Below the pieces are notes generated by a model. That model ran no database searches and had not been told where the DNA came from. It was given only the letters and a program-made list of their open reading frames with translations. Of a DNA stretch of 64,000 nt, positions 41,580 to 50,078 are shown one piece after another; positions within the stretch are counted from its first letter, which is position 1, and the number at the start of each line of letters is the position of its first letter. Location of the stretch: positions 124,001 to 188,000 of the forward strand of contig NZ_CP064787.1 in assembly GCF_017094505.1 (NCBI RefSeq), written 5' to 3'. Position numbers and translations under genes: made by a program. Source of the DNA: Halapricum desulfuricans. Lineage in GTDB: Archaea > Halobacteriota > Halobacteria > Halobacteriales > Haloarculaceae.

Positions 41580-43457
41580 ATGAGCAAGGCAACACAGAGC
41601 GAGGCCGAACCCGGCGTCGCTCTCGAGATCAACGGCCAGGAGGTACAGGCGCGCGAAGGACAGACGATACTCGAAGCGGCCCGGGACGCGGGTATCGAGA
41701 TCCCGACCCTCTGTGAGCACGAACCGCTCACCAACGTCGGCGGCTGCCGGATGTGTCTCGTCGAGATCGACGGCAAGCGCACCGAGACCGCCTGTACGAC
41801 GACCGTCCAGGACGGCATGGAGATCGATGTCGACACCGACGACCTGTGGGACCACCGCCGGACGATTCTGGAGCTGATGTTCTCCGAGCAGAACCACTAC
41901 TGCATGTACTGCGAGATGGAGGGCGACTGCGAGCTCGAGGACCTGTTCAACGAGGCCGGACTGGACGCCTGCGAGTACCCCCTCGAGTACAACGACGTCG
42001 AGGTCGACACCTCCCACGCCCACCTCACGCTCGATCTCGACCGGTGTGTCCTCTGTGGTCGCTGCGTTCGGACCTGCGACGAGATCGTCGGCAACGACAC
42101 GCTGACGTTCAAGGACCGCGGTCTGGAGACCGAGATCGTCGCCGACGACGGCGTCGCGCTCGGTGACTCGTCTTGCATTTCCTGCGGTGCGTGCGCGCAG
42201 GCGTGTCCGACTGGGGCGATCTACACCAACCAGAGCGCCTATCGCGGCCGCGAGGAGGACTGTGACGTCGTCACGACGACCTGCACGGAGTGTAGCCTCG
42301 GCTGCGAACTCGAGGTGTACACGAACTCAGGTCGGATCGTCAAGATCGAGGGCGTCGAGGACGGTCCGGACGGCGGCCAGCTCTGTGAGATGGGCCGGTT
42401 CGGACTGTTCGGCGACCGACGCGAGCGCGTCGACGCGGCGTCGATCCGCGGCGAGGGGACGGTCGAGGTCGAGGACGCACTCGATCGAACGCGCGAGCTG
42501 CTCGCCGGAGCCGAGACGGTCGACGCCGTCGCCTCGGACCGGTTGCCGACAGAGGTCATCGAGGCGTTCGCCGACTCGATGGACGCCTACGACGCCGCCG
42601 TCGAGATCCCCGGGGCGCGGCGAGCGGCCGACGAGCGCCGGGTCGCCGAGCGGGTCGCCCCCATGTTCAACAAACACGCCGGGAACCTCCGGGCGCGGGG
42701 GCCCGAGGCGCTGCTCGAGGCCGAAGCCGTCGCCGTGTTCGACACGAGCATCGTCGATACGCACCCGGTGGCCGCGTCGTACGTCCGCCGGGCGGCCAAA
42801 GACGGCGCGACGCTCATCAGCGTCGACTCGGACGAGGACCGCTTCGGCGCGAAGTCCGACGCGTCGATCGAGTCGGGGACGGGACTGAGCCGCCTCACGG
42901 AGGACGCGTTCGAAGTCGTCGACGAGGACGCCTCCGCGCTTGCGGACTCGGACACGGAGACGCTGATCAACGCCGTGCCGGCCCTCGAAGACGGGACGGA
43001 GAGTTTCATCGTCCTCGGCCCGGAAGTCGAGGAAGAGGACACGCTCATCAACGCCTACGCGCTGGCAGGGATGACAGACAGCAGAGTCCTCAGTCTGCCC
43101 GACCGGGTCAACGCATTCGAGAACGGCGTCGGGACCGACGACCTGCACGAGGATCCCGACGTGGCCTATCTCTTCGCCGGCGACGACCGCGACAGCGACC
43201 TCGATCGGATGCTCGAGGTCGCCCGCAGAGCAGACACGGTGATCGTTCAGGCGACCCGCGAGTCGATCCTGACGAAGGCCGCCGACGTCGTCGTCCCGGC
43301 GCTTGACTGGTTCGAGCGCACCGGGACGATCACCGACGCGAGCGGGACCGACCGCGAACTCGCGCGCGTGCTCAAACCGCGCGTCGCGGTCGACTCCGAC
43401 CGCGAGGTGCTCGCGGCGCTTGCAGGAACCGCCCAGCGAGCGGAGGTGGAACAATGA
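41580..43457 (+). CDS. hoxU: NuoG/HoxU/HydA-like multi Fe-S subunit with long C-terminal domain
   Basis: 625 residues, far longer than a classical HoxU (about 240). Clusters in order: [2Fe-2S] CEHEPLTNVGGCRMC (about 45); His-ligated [4Fe-4S] HYCMYCEMEGDC (about 104); two ferredoxin-type [4Fe-4S] motifs CVLCGRCVRTC (about 157) and CISCGACAQACP (about 201); and CTECSLGC...LCEMGRFG (about 238-275), the molybdopterin-oxidoreductase-type Fe4S4 motif equivalent to NuoG N7. The remaining 350 residues resemble a degenerate NuoG/formate-dehydrogenase domain, not an [FeFe] H-cluster domain. It therefore bridges the flavin subunit to the [NiFe] small subunit. The ATGA overlap with hoxY shows coupling. 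Confidence 0.9.
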   Translation: MSKATQSEAEPGVALEINGQEVQAREGQTILEAARDAGIEIPTLCEHEPLTNVGGCRMCLVEIDGKRTETACTTTVQDGMEIDVDTDDLWDHRRTILELMFSEQNHYCMYCEMEGDCELEDLFNEAGLDACEYPLEYNDVEVDTSHAHLTLDLDRCVLCGRCVRTCDEIVGNDTLTFKDRGLETEIVADDGVALGDSSCISCGACAQACPTGAIYTNQSAYRGREEDCDVVTTTCTECSLGCELEVYTNSGRIVKIEGVEDGPDGGQLCEMGRFGLFGDRRERVDAASIRGEGTVEVEDALDRTRELLAGAETVDAVASDRLPTEVIEAFADSMDAYDAAVEIPGARRAADERRVAERVAPMFNKHAGNLRARGPEALLEAEAVAVFDTSIVDTHPVAASYVRRAAKDGATLISVDSDEDRFGAKSDASIESGTGLSRLTEDAFEVVDEDASALADSDTETLINAVPALEDGTESFIVLGPEVEEEDTLINAYALAGMTDSRVLSLPDRVNAFENGVGTDDLHEDPDVAYLFAGDDRDSDLDRMLEVARRADTVIVQATRESILTKAADVVVPALDWFERTGTITDASGTDRELARVLKPRVAVDSDREVLAALAGTAQRAEVEQ

Positions 43458-44020
43458 GCAAGACGGAACCGCCACAGCAGGACGACCGGGCGACCGTCGC
43501 GACCGTGTGTCTCGGCGGCTGTTCGGGCTGTCACATGGAGTTTCTGAACATCGACCACGACCTGGTCGACCTGCTCGAGGACGTCAAGTTCGAGGCCAGT
43601 CACATGATCGTCGACGAGAAGGGCGTCCCCGAGGCCGACATCGGCATCGCGGAGGGCGTCGTCACCAACGAGGAGAACGTCGAGGTCGCCGAGGAGCTGC
43701 GCGAGAACTGCGACACCGTCGTCGCGTGGGGCGACTGTGCGGCCCTGCGCGGGATCATGTCCCTGCGCAACGACGACGACCCCGACGAGATGATCGACGA
43801 GGTCTATCTCGACAAGGCCGACGAACACAGCGAGAGCCCGCGCGACGACGTGCCGGTGCCGGCGCTGCTTGAGGACGCCCGGCCGCTCGACGAGTACATC
43901 GACGTCGACGTCTACATTCCGGGCTGTCCCCCGGACGCCGAGGTGATGGCCCACGGTATCGAGGCGCTGCTCGAGGGCGAACGACCGGAGATCGTCGACG
44001 AAAAACTCCAGTACGACTAA
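43454..44020 (+). CDS. hoxY: [NiFe] hydrogenase small subunit (HoxY/HydS-like)
   Basis: 188 residues, short type with only the proximal [4Fe-4S] cluster: ligands in CLGGCSGCHMEF (CxxC intact, in contrast to HydD of the other operon), WGDCAALRG and IPGCPPDAE. This is the group 3 HoxY/MvhG-like architecture. It links the NiFe centre of HoxH to the Fe-S chain of the NuoG-like subunit. It overlaps hoxU by 4 bp, and hoxH starts 2 bp after its stop. Confidence 0.94.
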   Translation: MSKTEPPQQDDRATVATVCLGGCSGCHMEFLNIDHDLVDLLEDVKFEASHMIVDEKGVPEADIGIAEGVVTNEENVEVAEELRENCDTVVAWGDCAALRGIMSLRNDDDPDEMIDEVYLDKADEHSESPRDDVPVPALLEDARPLDEYIDVDVYIPGCPPDAEVMAHGIEALLEGERPEIVDEKLQYD

Positions 44021-44022
44021 CA

Positions 44023-45441
44023 ATGAGCAAGAAGCAAGTCATCGATCCGGTCACGCGGGTCGAAGGACACGGCAAGATCACGATCGAATTGGACGACGAC
44101 GGCGAGGTCGAGGACACGCAGTTCCACGTCACGGAGTTCCGCGGGTTCGAGGAGTTCGTCGAGGGCCGGCCCGTCTGGGAGATGCCCGAGATCACGGCCC
44201 GGATCTGCGGGATCTGCCCGGTCAGCCACCAGCTGGCCGCGGCCAAGGCCCTCGACGAGATCGCCGGCGTCGAAATACCCGAGGGCGCGAAGAAGCTGCG
44301 GGAACTGCTGCACATGGGGCAGGTCCTGCAGAGCCACGCGCTGAGTTTCTTCTATCTGTCCAGCCCGGACCTGGTGCTGGGTTACGACGCCGACCCCGAG
44401 AAGCGCAACATCGAGGGCGTCCTAGAGGAGAACCCCCAGCTGGCCGAGCGCGGGATCGACCTGCGGAAGTTCGGTCAGGACGTCATCGCGGCACTCGGTG
44501 ACAAGAAGGTCCATCCGGACTTCGCGATCGGCGGCGGCGTCACCAACACGCTGGATCCCGAGGACGGCGAGCGATTGCGCGAACAGTCCGAGGAACTGGA
44601 CACCTACGTCCGCGAGACGATCGACCTCCTGCAGGAGATCTTCGCGGAGATGGACGACGACACGCTTGATTACGCCACCTACGAGACCGGGTACATGGGC
44701 CTGGTCGACGAGGATGGCGGTCTTGAGCACTACGACGGCGACATCCGGCTCGTCGACGAGGACGGCGACCTGCTTGAGGAGATCGACGACTCCGCGTACG
44801 CCGACATCATCGGCGAGCGCTCCAAGGAGTGGAGCTATCTCAAGTTCCCCTACTACAAGGAGCGCGGGTTCGAGGACGGCCAGTACCGCGTCGGCCCGCT
44901 GGGGCGGCTCAACGCCGTCGACCAGTTGTCCACGCCACAGGCCCAGGCGGAATTCGAACGCTACATGGATGCCGCCGACGGGGCCGTCCACGAGCGCTCG
45001 ACGTACTACCACTGGGCGCGGCTCATCGAGATCCTCTACTGCATCGAGCGCATCCGCGAGTTGCTCGAGAACGACGCCGTCTACGAGGGCGTGCCGAACG
45101 TCCCGACCAGGCCCGAGAAGAACAACGGGGTCGGCGTCATCGAGGCCCCGCGGGGAACGCTCATCCACGAGTACGACGTCGACGACGACGGGAAGGTCAC
45201 GAACGCCGACTTCATCGTCGCGACGACTCACAACAACGGGGCGATGAACAAAGGGGTCCGGACGGCGGCCGAGACGTTCGTCGACGGCCCCGAGATCCCC
45301 GAGGGGACGCTCAACAAGATGGAGAGCGTCATCCGCTGTTACGACCCCTGTCTGTCGTGTTCGACCCACGCCATCGGTGACATGCCCCTGGAAGTGACGA
45401 TCGAACGGGACGGCGAGGTCCTCGACGAGGTCTCCCGATAG
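44023..45441 (+). CDS. hoxH: [NiFe] hydrogenase large subunit (HoxH/HydL-like)
   Basis: 472 residues. NiFe-binding L1 motif RICGICPVSHQ (about 62) and L2 motif DPCLSCSTH near the C terminus are intact. A 22-residue tail after the His is the substrate of the maturation protease encoded next. Operon order E-F-U-Y-H resembles group 3d NAD-reducing enzymes; the partner subunits point to the bifurcating HydABCSL variant. The position within a GC-rich operon with acidic composition indicates long residence in the haloarchaeal lineage. Confidence 0.95.
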   Translation: MSKKQVIDPVTRVEGHGKITIELDDDGEVEDTQFHVTEFRGFEEFVEGRPVWEMPEITARICGICPVSHQLAAAKALDEIAGVEIPEGAKKLRELLHMGQVLQSHALSFFYLSSPDLVLGYDADPEKRNIEGVLEENPQLAERGIDLRKFGQDVIAALGDKKVHPDFAIGGGVTNTLDPEDGERLREQSEELDTYVRETIDLLQEIFAEMDDDTLDYATYETGYMGLVDEDGGLEHYDGDIRLVDEDGDLLEEIDDSAYADIIGERSKEWSYLKFPYYKERGFEDGQYRVGPLGRLNAVDQLSTPQAQAEFERYMDAADGAVHERSTYYHWARLIEILYCIERIRELLENDAVYEGVPNVPTRPEKNNGVGVIEAPRGTLIHEYDVDDDGKVTNADFIVATTHNNGAMNKGVRTAAETFVDGPEIPEGTLNKMESVIRCYDPCLSCSTHAIGDMPLEVTIERDGEVLDEVSR

Positions 45442-45443
45442 CC

Positions 45444-45944
45444 ATGGACGCGCTCGTGTTGGGTATCGGCAACGAGATCAAACGCGACGACGTGATCGGA
45501 CTGGAAATCGTCGAGGCCCTCGAAGCGCGACTCGACCGACCGGCGGTCGCCTTCGAGACGATGAACTCCGGGCGACTGCTGTTGATCGACGAGTTGAGCG
45601 GCCACGACCGGGTCTGTATCGTCGACTCGATCGTGACCGAGGGCGGCGAGCCCGGCGACTGGTACGCCTTCGATCCGCAGGCGGTCGAACCCGACAGGGA
45701 GAGCGGCGGGTTGGCGACTCACAACGTCGGGCTGGGGACGCTGACGACGCTGGGCGAGGCGATGGGCGAGTCGATGCCGGCGATTACGATCTACGCCATC
45801 GAGGTGGCCGACCCCTTCGAGTACGGCGAGGGGATGACCGATCCGGTCCGCGAGGCGGTCCCGGAACTGATCGAGGAGATCGGCGACGAGATCGAACGCG
45901 AACTGGCGGCCGACGACCGTCAAAATGCGGTCGGCCGATCGTAA
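45444..45944 (+). CDS. hoxW: Hydrogenase maturation endopeptidase (HoxW/HyaD-like)
   Basis: 166 residues. Conserved Ni-site acidic residues are in GIGNEIKRDDVIGLEIVEAL and VCIVDSIVTEGG, with a His in THNVGLGTL as in HoxW-type proteases. It starts 2 bp after hoxH and ends the operon. Each hydrogenase operon in the window has its own protease, in keeping with their strict specificity for one large subunit. Confidence 0.9.
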   Translation: MDALVLGIGNEIKRDDVIGLEIVEALEARLDRPAVAFETMNSGRLLLIDELSGHDRVCIVDSIVTEGGEPGDWYAFDPQAVEPDRESGGLATHNVGLGTLTTLGEAMGESMPAITIYAIEVADPFEYGEGMTDPVREAVPELIEEIGDEIERELAADDRQNAVGRS

Positions 45945-46005
45945 TGCTGACACTCAATTTTCATCTGCCCCCTACTTTCATACAGCGTCCGAGCCTACGG
46001 AGCGT

Positions 46006-47367
46006 ATGACCGGTCGTCCGCAGGATCGGGGGTCGAGCGAACAACGGGACGACCACGACGTTTCGTTCCTGTCGCTCGATACTGACGGAGTCGTGCGGTT
46101 CGTCGATGCGGAGTTACTCGCGTTGGCCGGTTACGACCGTGGTGCCATCCTCGGCCGACCGTTCGTCGAGTTGCTCCCCGAGAGCGAGCACGACGCGTTC
46201 GAGGCGGTGTTCGCCGACGCACTCGACGGTGACGGGTGTTCGTGTGCGATACCGATTCGCACGACTGACGACTCGACAGTGTCGACAACCGTCGAGGTGC
46301 GCCCGGAGACTGGCCCGGAGGGAGCCGTCTCGCGGGTGCACTGTCGCGTCGACCCCCGGGGTTCGGCTCCCGATCTCGACGCCTACGAACGCCTGATCGA
46401 GGTCGCGCCGGTCGGCGTGTTCAGGACGACGACCGACGGGCGCGTCCTGTGGCTCAATCGCAGACTGGCGTCGATGCTCGGCTACGACAGCCCGCGAGCG
46501 GCGATAGCGGAACACGACGAACTGGCCCGCGATCTCTACGTCGACCCGGTACGACGCGAGGAGTTCCTCGAGCGCCTGTCCGAGCACGGAGCGGTCGAGG
46601 ACTTCGAGTACGAGGCCAGGACGGCAAGCGGTCGCCAGCGCTGGTTCTCGATGAACGCTCGACTGCTCGAGGAGACCCACGACGGGACGCGCGTCATCAC
46701 CGGGTTCACGCGGGACGTCACCGACCGCAAGCGCCGGAATCGCCAGCTCGCAGTGCTGGGTCGAATTCTGCGACACAACATTCGCAACGCGCTGACGGTG
46801 GTCCAGGGCCAGGTCGAGTTGCTGCGCTGGGAGCGTACCGACCCACAGGACGTGGTCGGAACGATTCTCGAACGGACCGACTCGCTGCTTCGACAGGCCG
46901 AGAAAGAGCAGGCGCTCACCGAACTGCTGCGCGGGCCGACGGATTCAGTCGAGCGCGACCTCGTGGAGCTGGTCGAGAGTGCCCGCGAGGACGTACTCGA
47001 GATACACCCCGGCGCGACCGTGACTGTCGACGCTCCCGAGACCGCGACTGCGACGGTCGTCTCGGGGTTCGAACGGGCGCTGGTCGAGTTGCTGGACAAC
47101 GCCCACCGGCACGGCAGCTCGGAGACATCCGTGACAGTGCGCGACCGACCGGACGGCGTGGCGATCGACATCGCCGACGAGGGGCCGGGAATGCCGGAGA
47201 TAGAGCGGGAACTGCTACGTGGTGACGTCGACGAGACGCCGCTGTTTCACGGGGCCGGTGTCGGGCTCTTCCTGGTCAGACAGCTCGTCGTCCGCTCGGG
47301 CGGGACGATCGCGGTCACGGACAACGAACCGCGCGGCACGGTCGTGACGATCAGCCTCCCGGAGTAG
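46006..47367 (+). CDS. PAS-PAS sensor histidine kinase, soluble
   Basis: 453 residues without membrane segments. Two PAS domains (about 18-120 and 127-245; the second ends GTRVITGFTRDVTDRKRR) are followed by a dimerisation/H-box LRHNIRNALTVV (His at about 259) and a HATPase_c domain (N box ELLDNAHRHG, G1 ADEGPGMP, G2 GAGVGLFL). The ATG at 46006 has an ACTTTCATA element about 25-33 nt upstream (leaderless). It follows the hydrogenase operon in the same direction but from its own promoter, so a redox-sensing role is only a guess. No partner response regulator is adjacent. Confidence 0.88.
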   Translation: MTGRPQDRGSSEQRDDHDVSFLSLDTDGVVRFVDAELLALAGYDRGAILGRPFVELLPESEHDAFEAVFADALDGDGCSCAIPIRTTDDSTVSTTVEVRPETGPEGAVSRVHCRVDPRGSAPDLDAYERLIEVAPVGVFRTTTDGRVLWLNRRLASMLGYDSPRAAIAEHDELARDLYVDPVRREEFLERLSEHGAVEDFEYEARTASGRQRWFSMNARLLEETHDGTRVITGFTRDVTDRKRRNRQLAVLGRILRHNIRNALTVVQGQVELLRWERTDPQDVVGTILERTDSLLRQAEKEQALTELLRGPTDSVERDLVELVESAREDVLEIHPGATVTVDAPETATATVVSGFERALVELLDNAHRHGSSETSVTVRDRPDGVAIDIADEGPGMPEIERELLRGDVDETPLFHGAGVGLFLVRQLVVRSGGTIAVTDNEPRGTVVTISLPE

Positions 47368-47694
47368 TCCGATGTCCCTTTCGGCTTTGACGCCGTCTCT
47401 TGCCGATGAGCAGCAAAGACAAATACGACAACGACTCGGCCCGATCTGTTGTGACTACCAACTGAACGTCAGCACGTTCGCTTCTCGCCCGAGCATATCG
47501 CGGTGGCGATACTCCGATTCTCTACGAGGTTCTCAAGCTACGATTCTGCTCCCCCAAGACTCGTCCGGCACCCGGACTAACTCGTGTATCGAGGGCGATA
47601 CAGCTCATCGGTGGTGAACAGTTTCTCTTCCCACATTCAGAATCCGCCGATAGATTCATTGATCATCATCTCGTTCGAGACAACTAGATGCACG
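47368..47694. other. Gene-free spacer of lower GC
   Basis: 327 bp between the histidine kinase and the HTH/nucleotidyltransferase pair. No credible gene, RNA or repeat is visible. Base composition drops toward the downstream pair, suggesting a boundary of acquired DNA. Confidence 0.4.
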
Positions 47695-48378
47695 ATGACG
47701 ACGACCGACTTTATGAATCCCACCGCTGCGAAGATCGTCTTGGCAACACAGCGCGGGGATTCTATCAACCGAATCTCGAATAAGATCGGTACGTCGTACT
47801 CGTGGGTCTACGACTGGGTGGGCCGATTGGTCGACGCAGAAATAATCTCAAATACAGATAACGGAATCCGAGTTCGGGACTACGAGATGCGACGGCGCTA
47901 CGAGGAGATGATGGGGACGTTGTACACTCGCGGCGACGTTTCACAGGAGGACGCGTACGTGATCCCCCACTTCGCCGGAATGGAGTTCGCCTACACGGAG
48001 ATCGATGCCGCCTACGTCTGGACGCACGGCGGATTCCAGATCGCCAGAGCCCACGACGACTACCCCGTGTTTATTGAGGTTCACGAGCGCGACGTCGATC
48101 GGTGGATCGAGTTCTTCGAGCGGTTCGGGGTCGACACGACCGTGGGTGAGCGTCCGGACGCGGCCGATGTTGACGGGAGCGTCTACTACGTCTTGTTCCC
48201 GCAAGCAGAGGACATCGACGTCGAGTGGGTCGACGGCAATCCCGTGATTCCGTTGGACGACGCGGTCAGTCAGATGATGGAGACTCGGCCGGCGTACGAA
48301 CCGGCGTTGGAGATGATCGCCGACGAGCACGACGTAGACATCGACGTGAGTCACCACGACGAGATGACTGCCGACTGA
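47695..48378 (+). CDS. Winged-helix protein paired with a nucleotidyltransferase (antitoxin-like)
   Basis: 227 residues. The N-terminal 65 residues form a winged HTH (NPTAAKIVLATQRGDSINRISNKIGTSYSWVYDWVGRLVDAEI). The remainder is an uncharacterised alpha/beta domain. It is followed 11 bp later by an AbiEii-like nucleotidyltransferase, the order of type IV AbiE-like modules in which an HTH protein represses the operon and counters the transferase. Codon usage is less GC-rich than in flanking genes, suggesting transfer. The antitoxin role is inferred from context only. Confidence 0.65.
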   Translation: MTTTDFMNPTAAKIVLATQRGDSINRISNKIGTSYSWVYDWVGRLVDAEIISNTDNGIRVRDYEMRRRYEEMMGTLYTRGDVSQEDAYVIPHFAGMEFAYTEIDAAYVWTHGGFQIARAHDDYPVFIEVHERDVDRWIEFFERFGVDTTVGERPDAADVDGSVYYVLFPQAEDIDVEWVDGNPVIPLDDAVSQMMETRPAYEPALEMIADEHDVDIDVSHHDEMTAD

Positions 48379-48389
48379 ACGAGCCACCA

Positions 48390-49076
48390 ATGAGTCTCCA
48401 AGAGCGACAAGCCGAACTCGTCGACACACATCGCGCCGTACAGGCTGAAGACCTCTCGTACGTTCTCGTCGGGGGATGGGCGGTCTCGGTGTTTCAGACG
48501 CGATTCACGACCGATGTCGATATGGTGATCCCCGAAACAGAACTCGACGCGTACGACGGCCTCCTCACCGATTTGGGATACAGCAAAGCCTTCGAGAACG
48601 ACGTGGCAAACGTGTACGAGGGGCGAATCGTCCGGTACGAAAAAGCAGTTGGCGACAACGCGGTCGAATTTGACGCACTCGTCGGCGCACTTCGCTGTCG
48701 GCAGACCGACGCGGAATGGTCGTACCGCTATCTCCACGAACACAGCAGCGTCGAGTCACTCGAAGTAGCAGAGAGTCTGACAGCTCGAATTCCCAACCCA
48801 GCGCTGCTGTTCGCGCTCAAGCTTCACAGCGGTCGGCTCGCGGATGCGCGAGATCTGGTGATCGTCGGTTTCGAGGCAGATCTCGACAGCATTGAACAAC
48901 ACATCCATCGCGGGAACCCGAACCAGTTAGCCGAGCAAATCGAACGCGTGCTGGCGGAACTCGAAAGCGACGAGTTCGCGGACTCGTTCAAGGGCGTGTT
49001 CCAGCAGACGGAACTCCCGGAGGACAATATCGACGCACTGATCGAGTTCTTGCGAACCCAACTCGACAGACTCTGA
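48390..49076 (+). CDS. Nucleotidyltransferase-fold protein (AbiEii/MNT-like)
   Basis: 228 residues. The minimal nucleotidyltransferase signature is present: YVLVGGWAVSVFQTRFTTDVDMVI (GG...TxDxD with two catalytic carboxylates) and a third carboxylate in VEFDALVG. Helical C-terminal half. AbiEii-type toxins transfer nucleotides to tRNA or other targets. It is co-directional with the upstream winged-helix gene (11-bp gap) and of lower GC than the chromosome around it. It could alternatively be a drug- or metabolite-modifying transferase. Confidence 0.72.
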   Translation: MSLQERQAELVDTHRAVQAEDLSYVLVGGWAVSVFQTRFTTDVDMVIPETELDAYDGLLTDLGYSKAFENDVANVYEGRIVRYEKAVGDNAVEFDALVGALRCRQTDAEWSYRYLHEHSSVESLEVAESLTARIPNPALLFALKLHSGRLADARDLVIVGFEADLDSIEQHIHRGNPNQLAEQIERVLAELESDEFADSFKGVFQQTELPEDNIDALIEFLRTQLDRL

Positions 49077-49202
49077 GCGGGAATGATGGCAGGATTGGCG
49101 TAGGCGAAATCCATCCGACGTGCATTTCAGGTTCGACCGCGTTTCACTGTGTATGAACGCTATTTCGCCCGTGGCTCCCACGCCGAACGCGAGGAGGAAC
49201 AC

Positions 49203-49994
49203 ATGACAGGACGAGATATGTACTACAACAAGGCCAAACAGGAGGGGTATCGCGCCCGCTCGGCCTACAAACTCAAGCAACTGGACGAGACTGCGGGGCT
49301 GCTCAGCGAGGGCAACACCGTGATCGATCTGGGAGCGGCCCCCGGCGGCTGGCTGCAGGTGGCCGCCGAGCGCGTCGGGCCCGACGGCACGGTCGTCGGC
49401 GTCGACCGCCAGCGGATCGATCCCCTCGACGAGCCCGAGGCGACCGTCGAGTACGTCCGCGGGGACATGACCGACGGAGAGACGAAAGCCGAGATACGCG
49501 ACCGCGTCGGCGCTGGCGACGACACCGGCGGGCCGGCCGATCTCGTCGTCTCGGACATGGCCCCGAACGTCACCGGCGAGTACAGCGTCGATCACGCCCG
49601 CTCGGTCCATCTGGCCCGGCAGGCGTTCGAGGTCGCACTGGAGTTGCTCGACTCGGGCGGGGACTTCGCCGCGAAGGTCTTCGACGGTCAGGATCTGGAC
49701 GACTTCGAGGCCGACGTCGAGACCGAGTTCGAGTACGCCCGTCGGGTCCGCCCCGACGCGACCCGAGACTCCTCCTCGGAGGTGTATCTCGTCGGCAAGG
49801 GACGGCTCACCGCGCCCGTCCGCGAGGGCGACACCCGGGACGTCGAGATCGTCGACACCGGCCGGGACGGCGACGGGATCGCCAAGATCGAGGGCTTTAC
49901 CGTCTTCGTCTCGGGCGTCGAGGAGGGCGAGACCGTCACCGTGCGGATCGACGACGTGAAGCCCCGCTACGGCTTCGCTCAGCCGATCGAGTGA
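49203..49994 (+). CDS. rlmE: 23S rRNA 2'-O-ribose methyltransferase RlmE (FtsJ/RrmJ) with TRAM domain
   Basis: 263 residues. The FtsJ fold carries the K-D-K-E catalytic tetrad: Lys in YKLKQLDE, Asp in VVSDMAPN, Lys in AKVFDG and Glu in SSSEVYLVG, with the SAM loop DLGAAPGGWLQVA. The C-terminal about 60 residues (VEIVDTGRDGDGIAKIEGF onward) form a TRAM RNA-binding domain, the usual haloarchaeal extension. The ATG at 49203 (MTGRDMYYNKAKQEGYRARS) is the conserved start; an in-frame ATG at 49152 would add 17 non-conserved residues. Confidence 0.93.
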   Translation: MTGRDMYYNKAKQEGYRARSAYKLKQLDETAGLLSEGNTVIDLGAAPGGWLQVAAERVGPDGTVVGVDRQRIDPLDEPEATVEYVRGDMTDGETKAEIRDRVGAGDDTGGPADLVVSDMAPNVTGEYSVDHARSVHLARQAFEVALELLDSGGDFAAKVFDGQDLDDFEADVETEFEYARRVRPDATRDSSSEVYLVGKGRLTAPVREGDTRDVEIVDTGRDGDGIAKIEGFTVFVSGVEEGETVTVRIDDVKPRYGFAQPIE

Positions 49995-50078
49995 CGCCGC
50001 CGGACTCGTGTCCGACCGGCAAGCGATCGAGAGAAACCGATAGATTCTCGGGCCGATACCGGCAATTCTTTCCCCAGG

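Noticed and set aside
39695-41836. 713-codon frame antisense to the NuoF-like hydrogenase gene
   Set aside because: Overlaps a multi-motif Fe-S flavoprotein; translation lacks any domain signature.
47372-47617. 81-codon frame after the PAS histidine kinase
   Set aside because: Composition is unlike haloarchaeal proteins (Ser/Arg/Cys-rich, not acidic), with no promoter or family.
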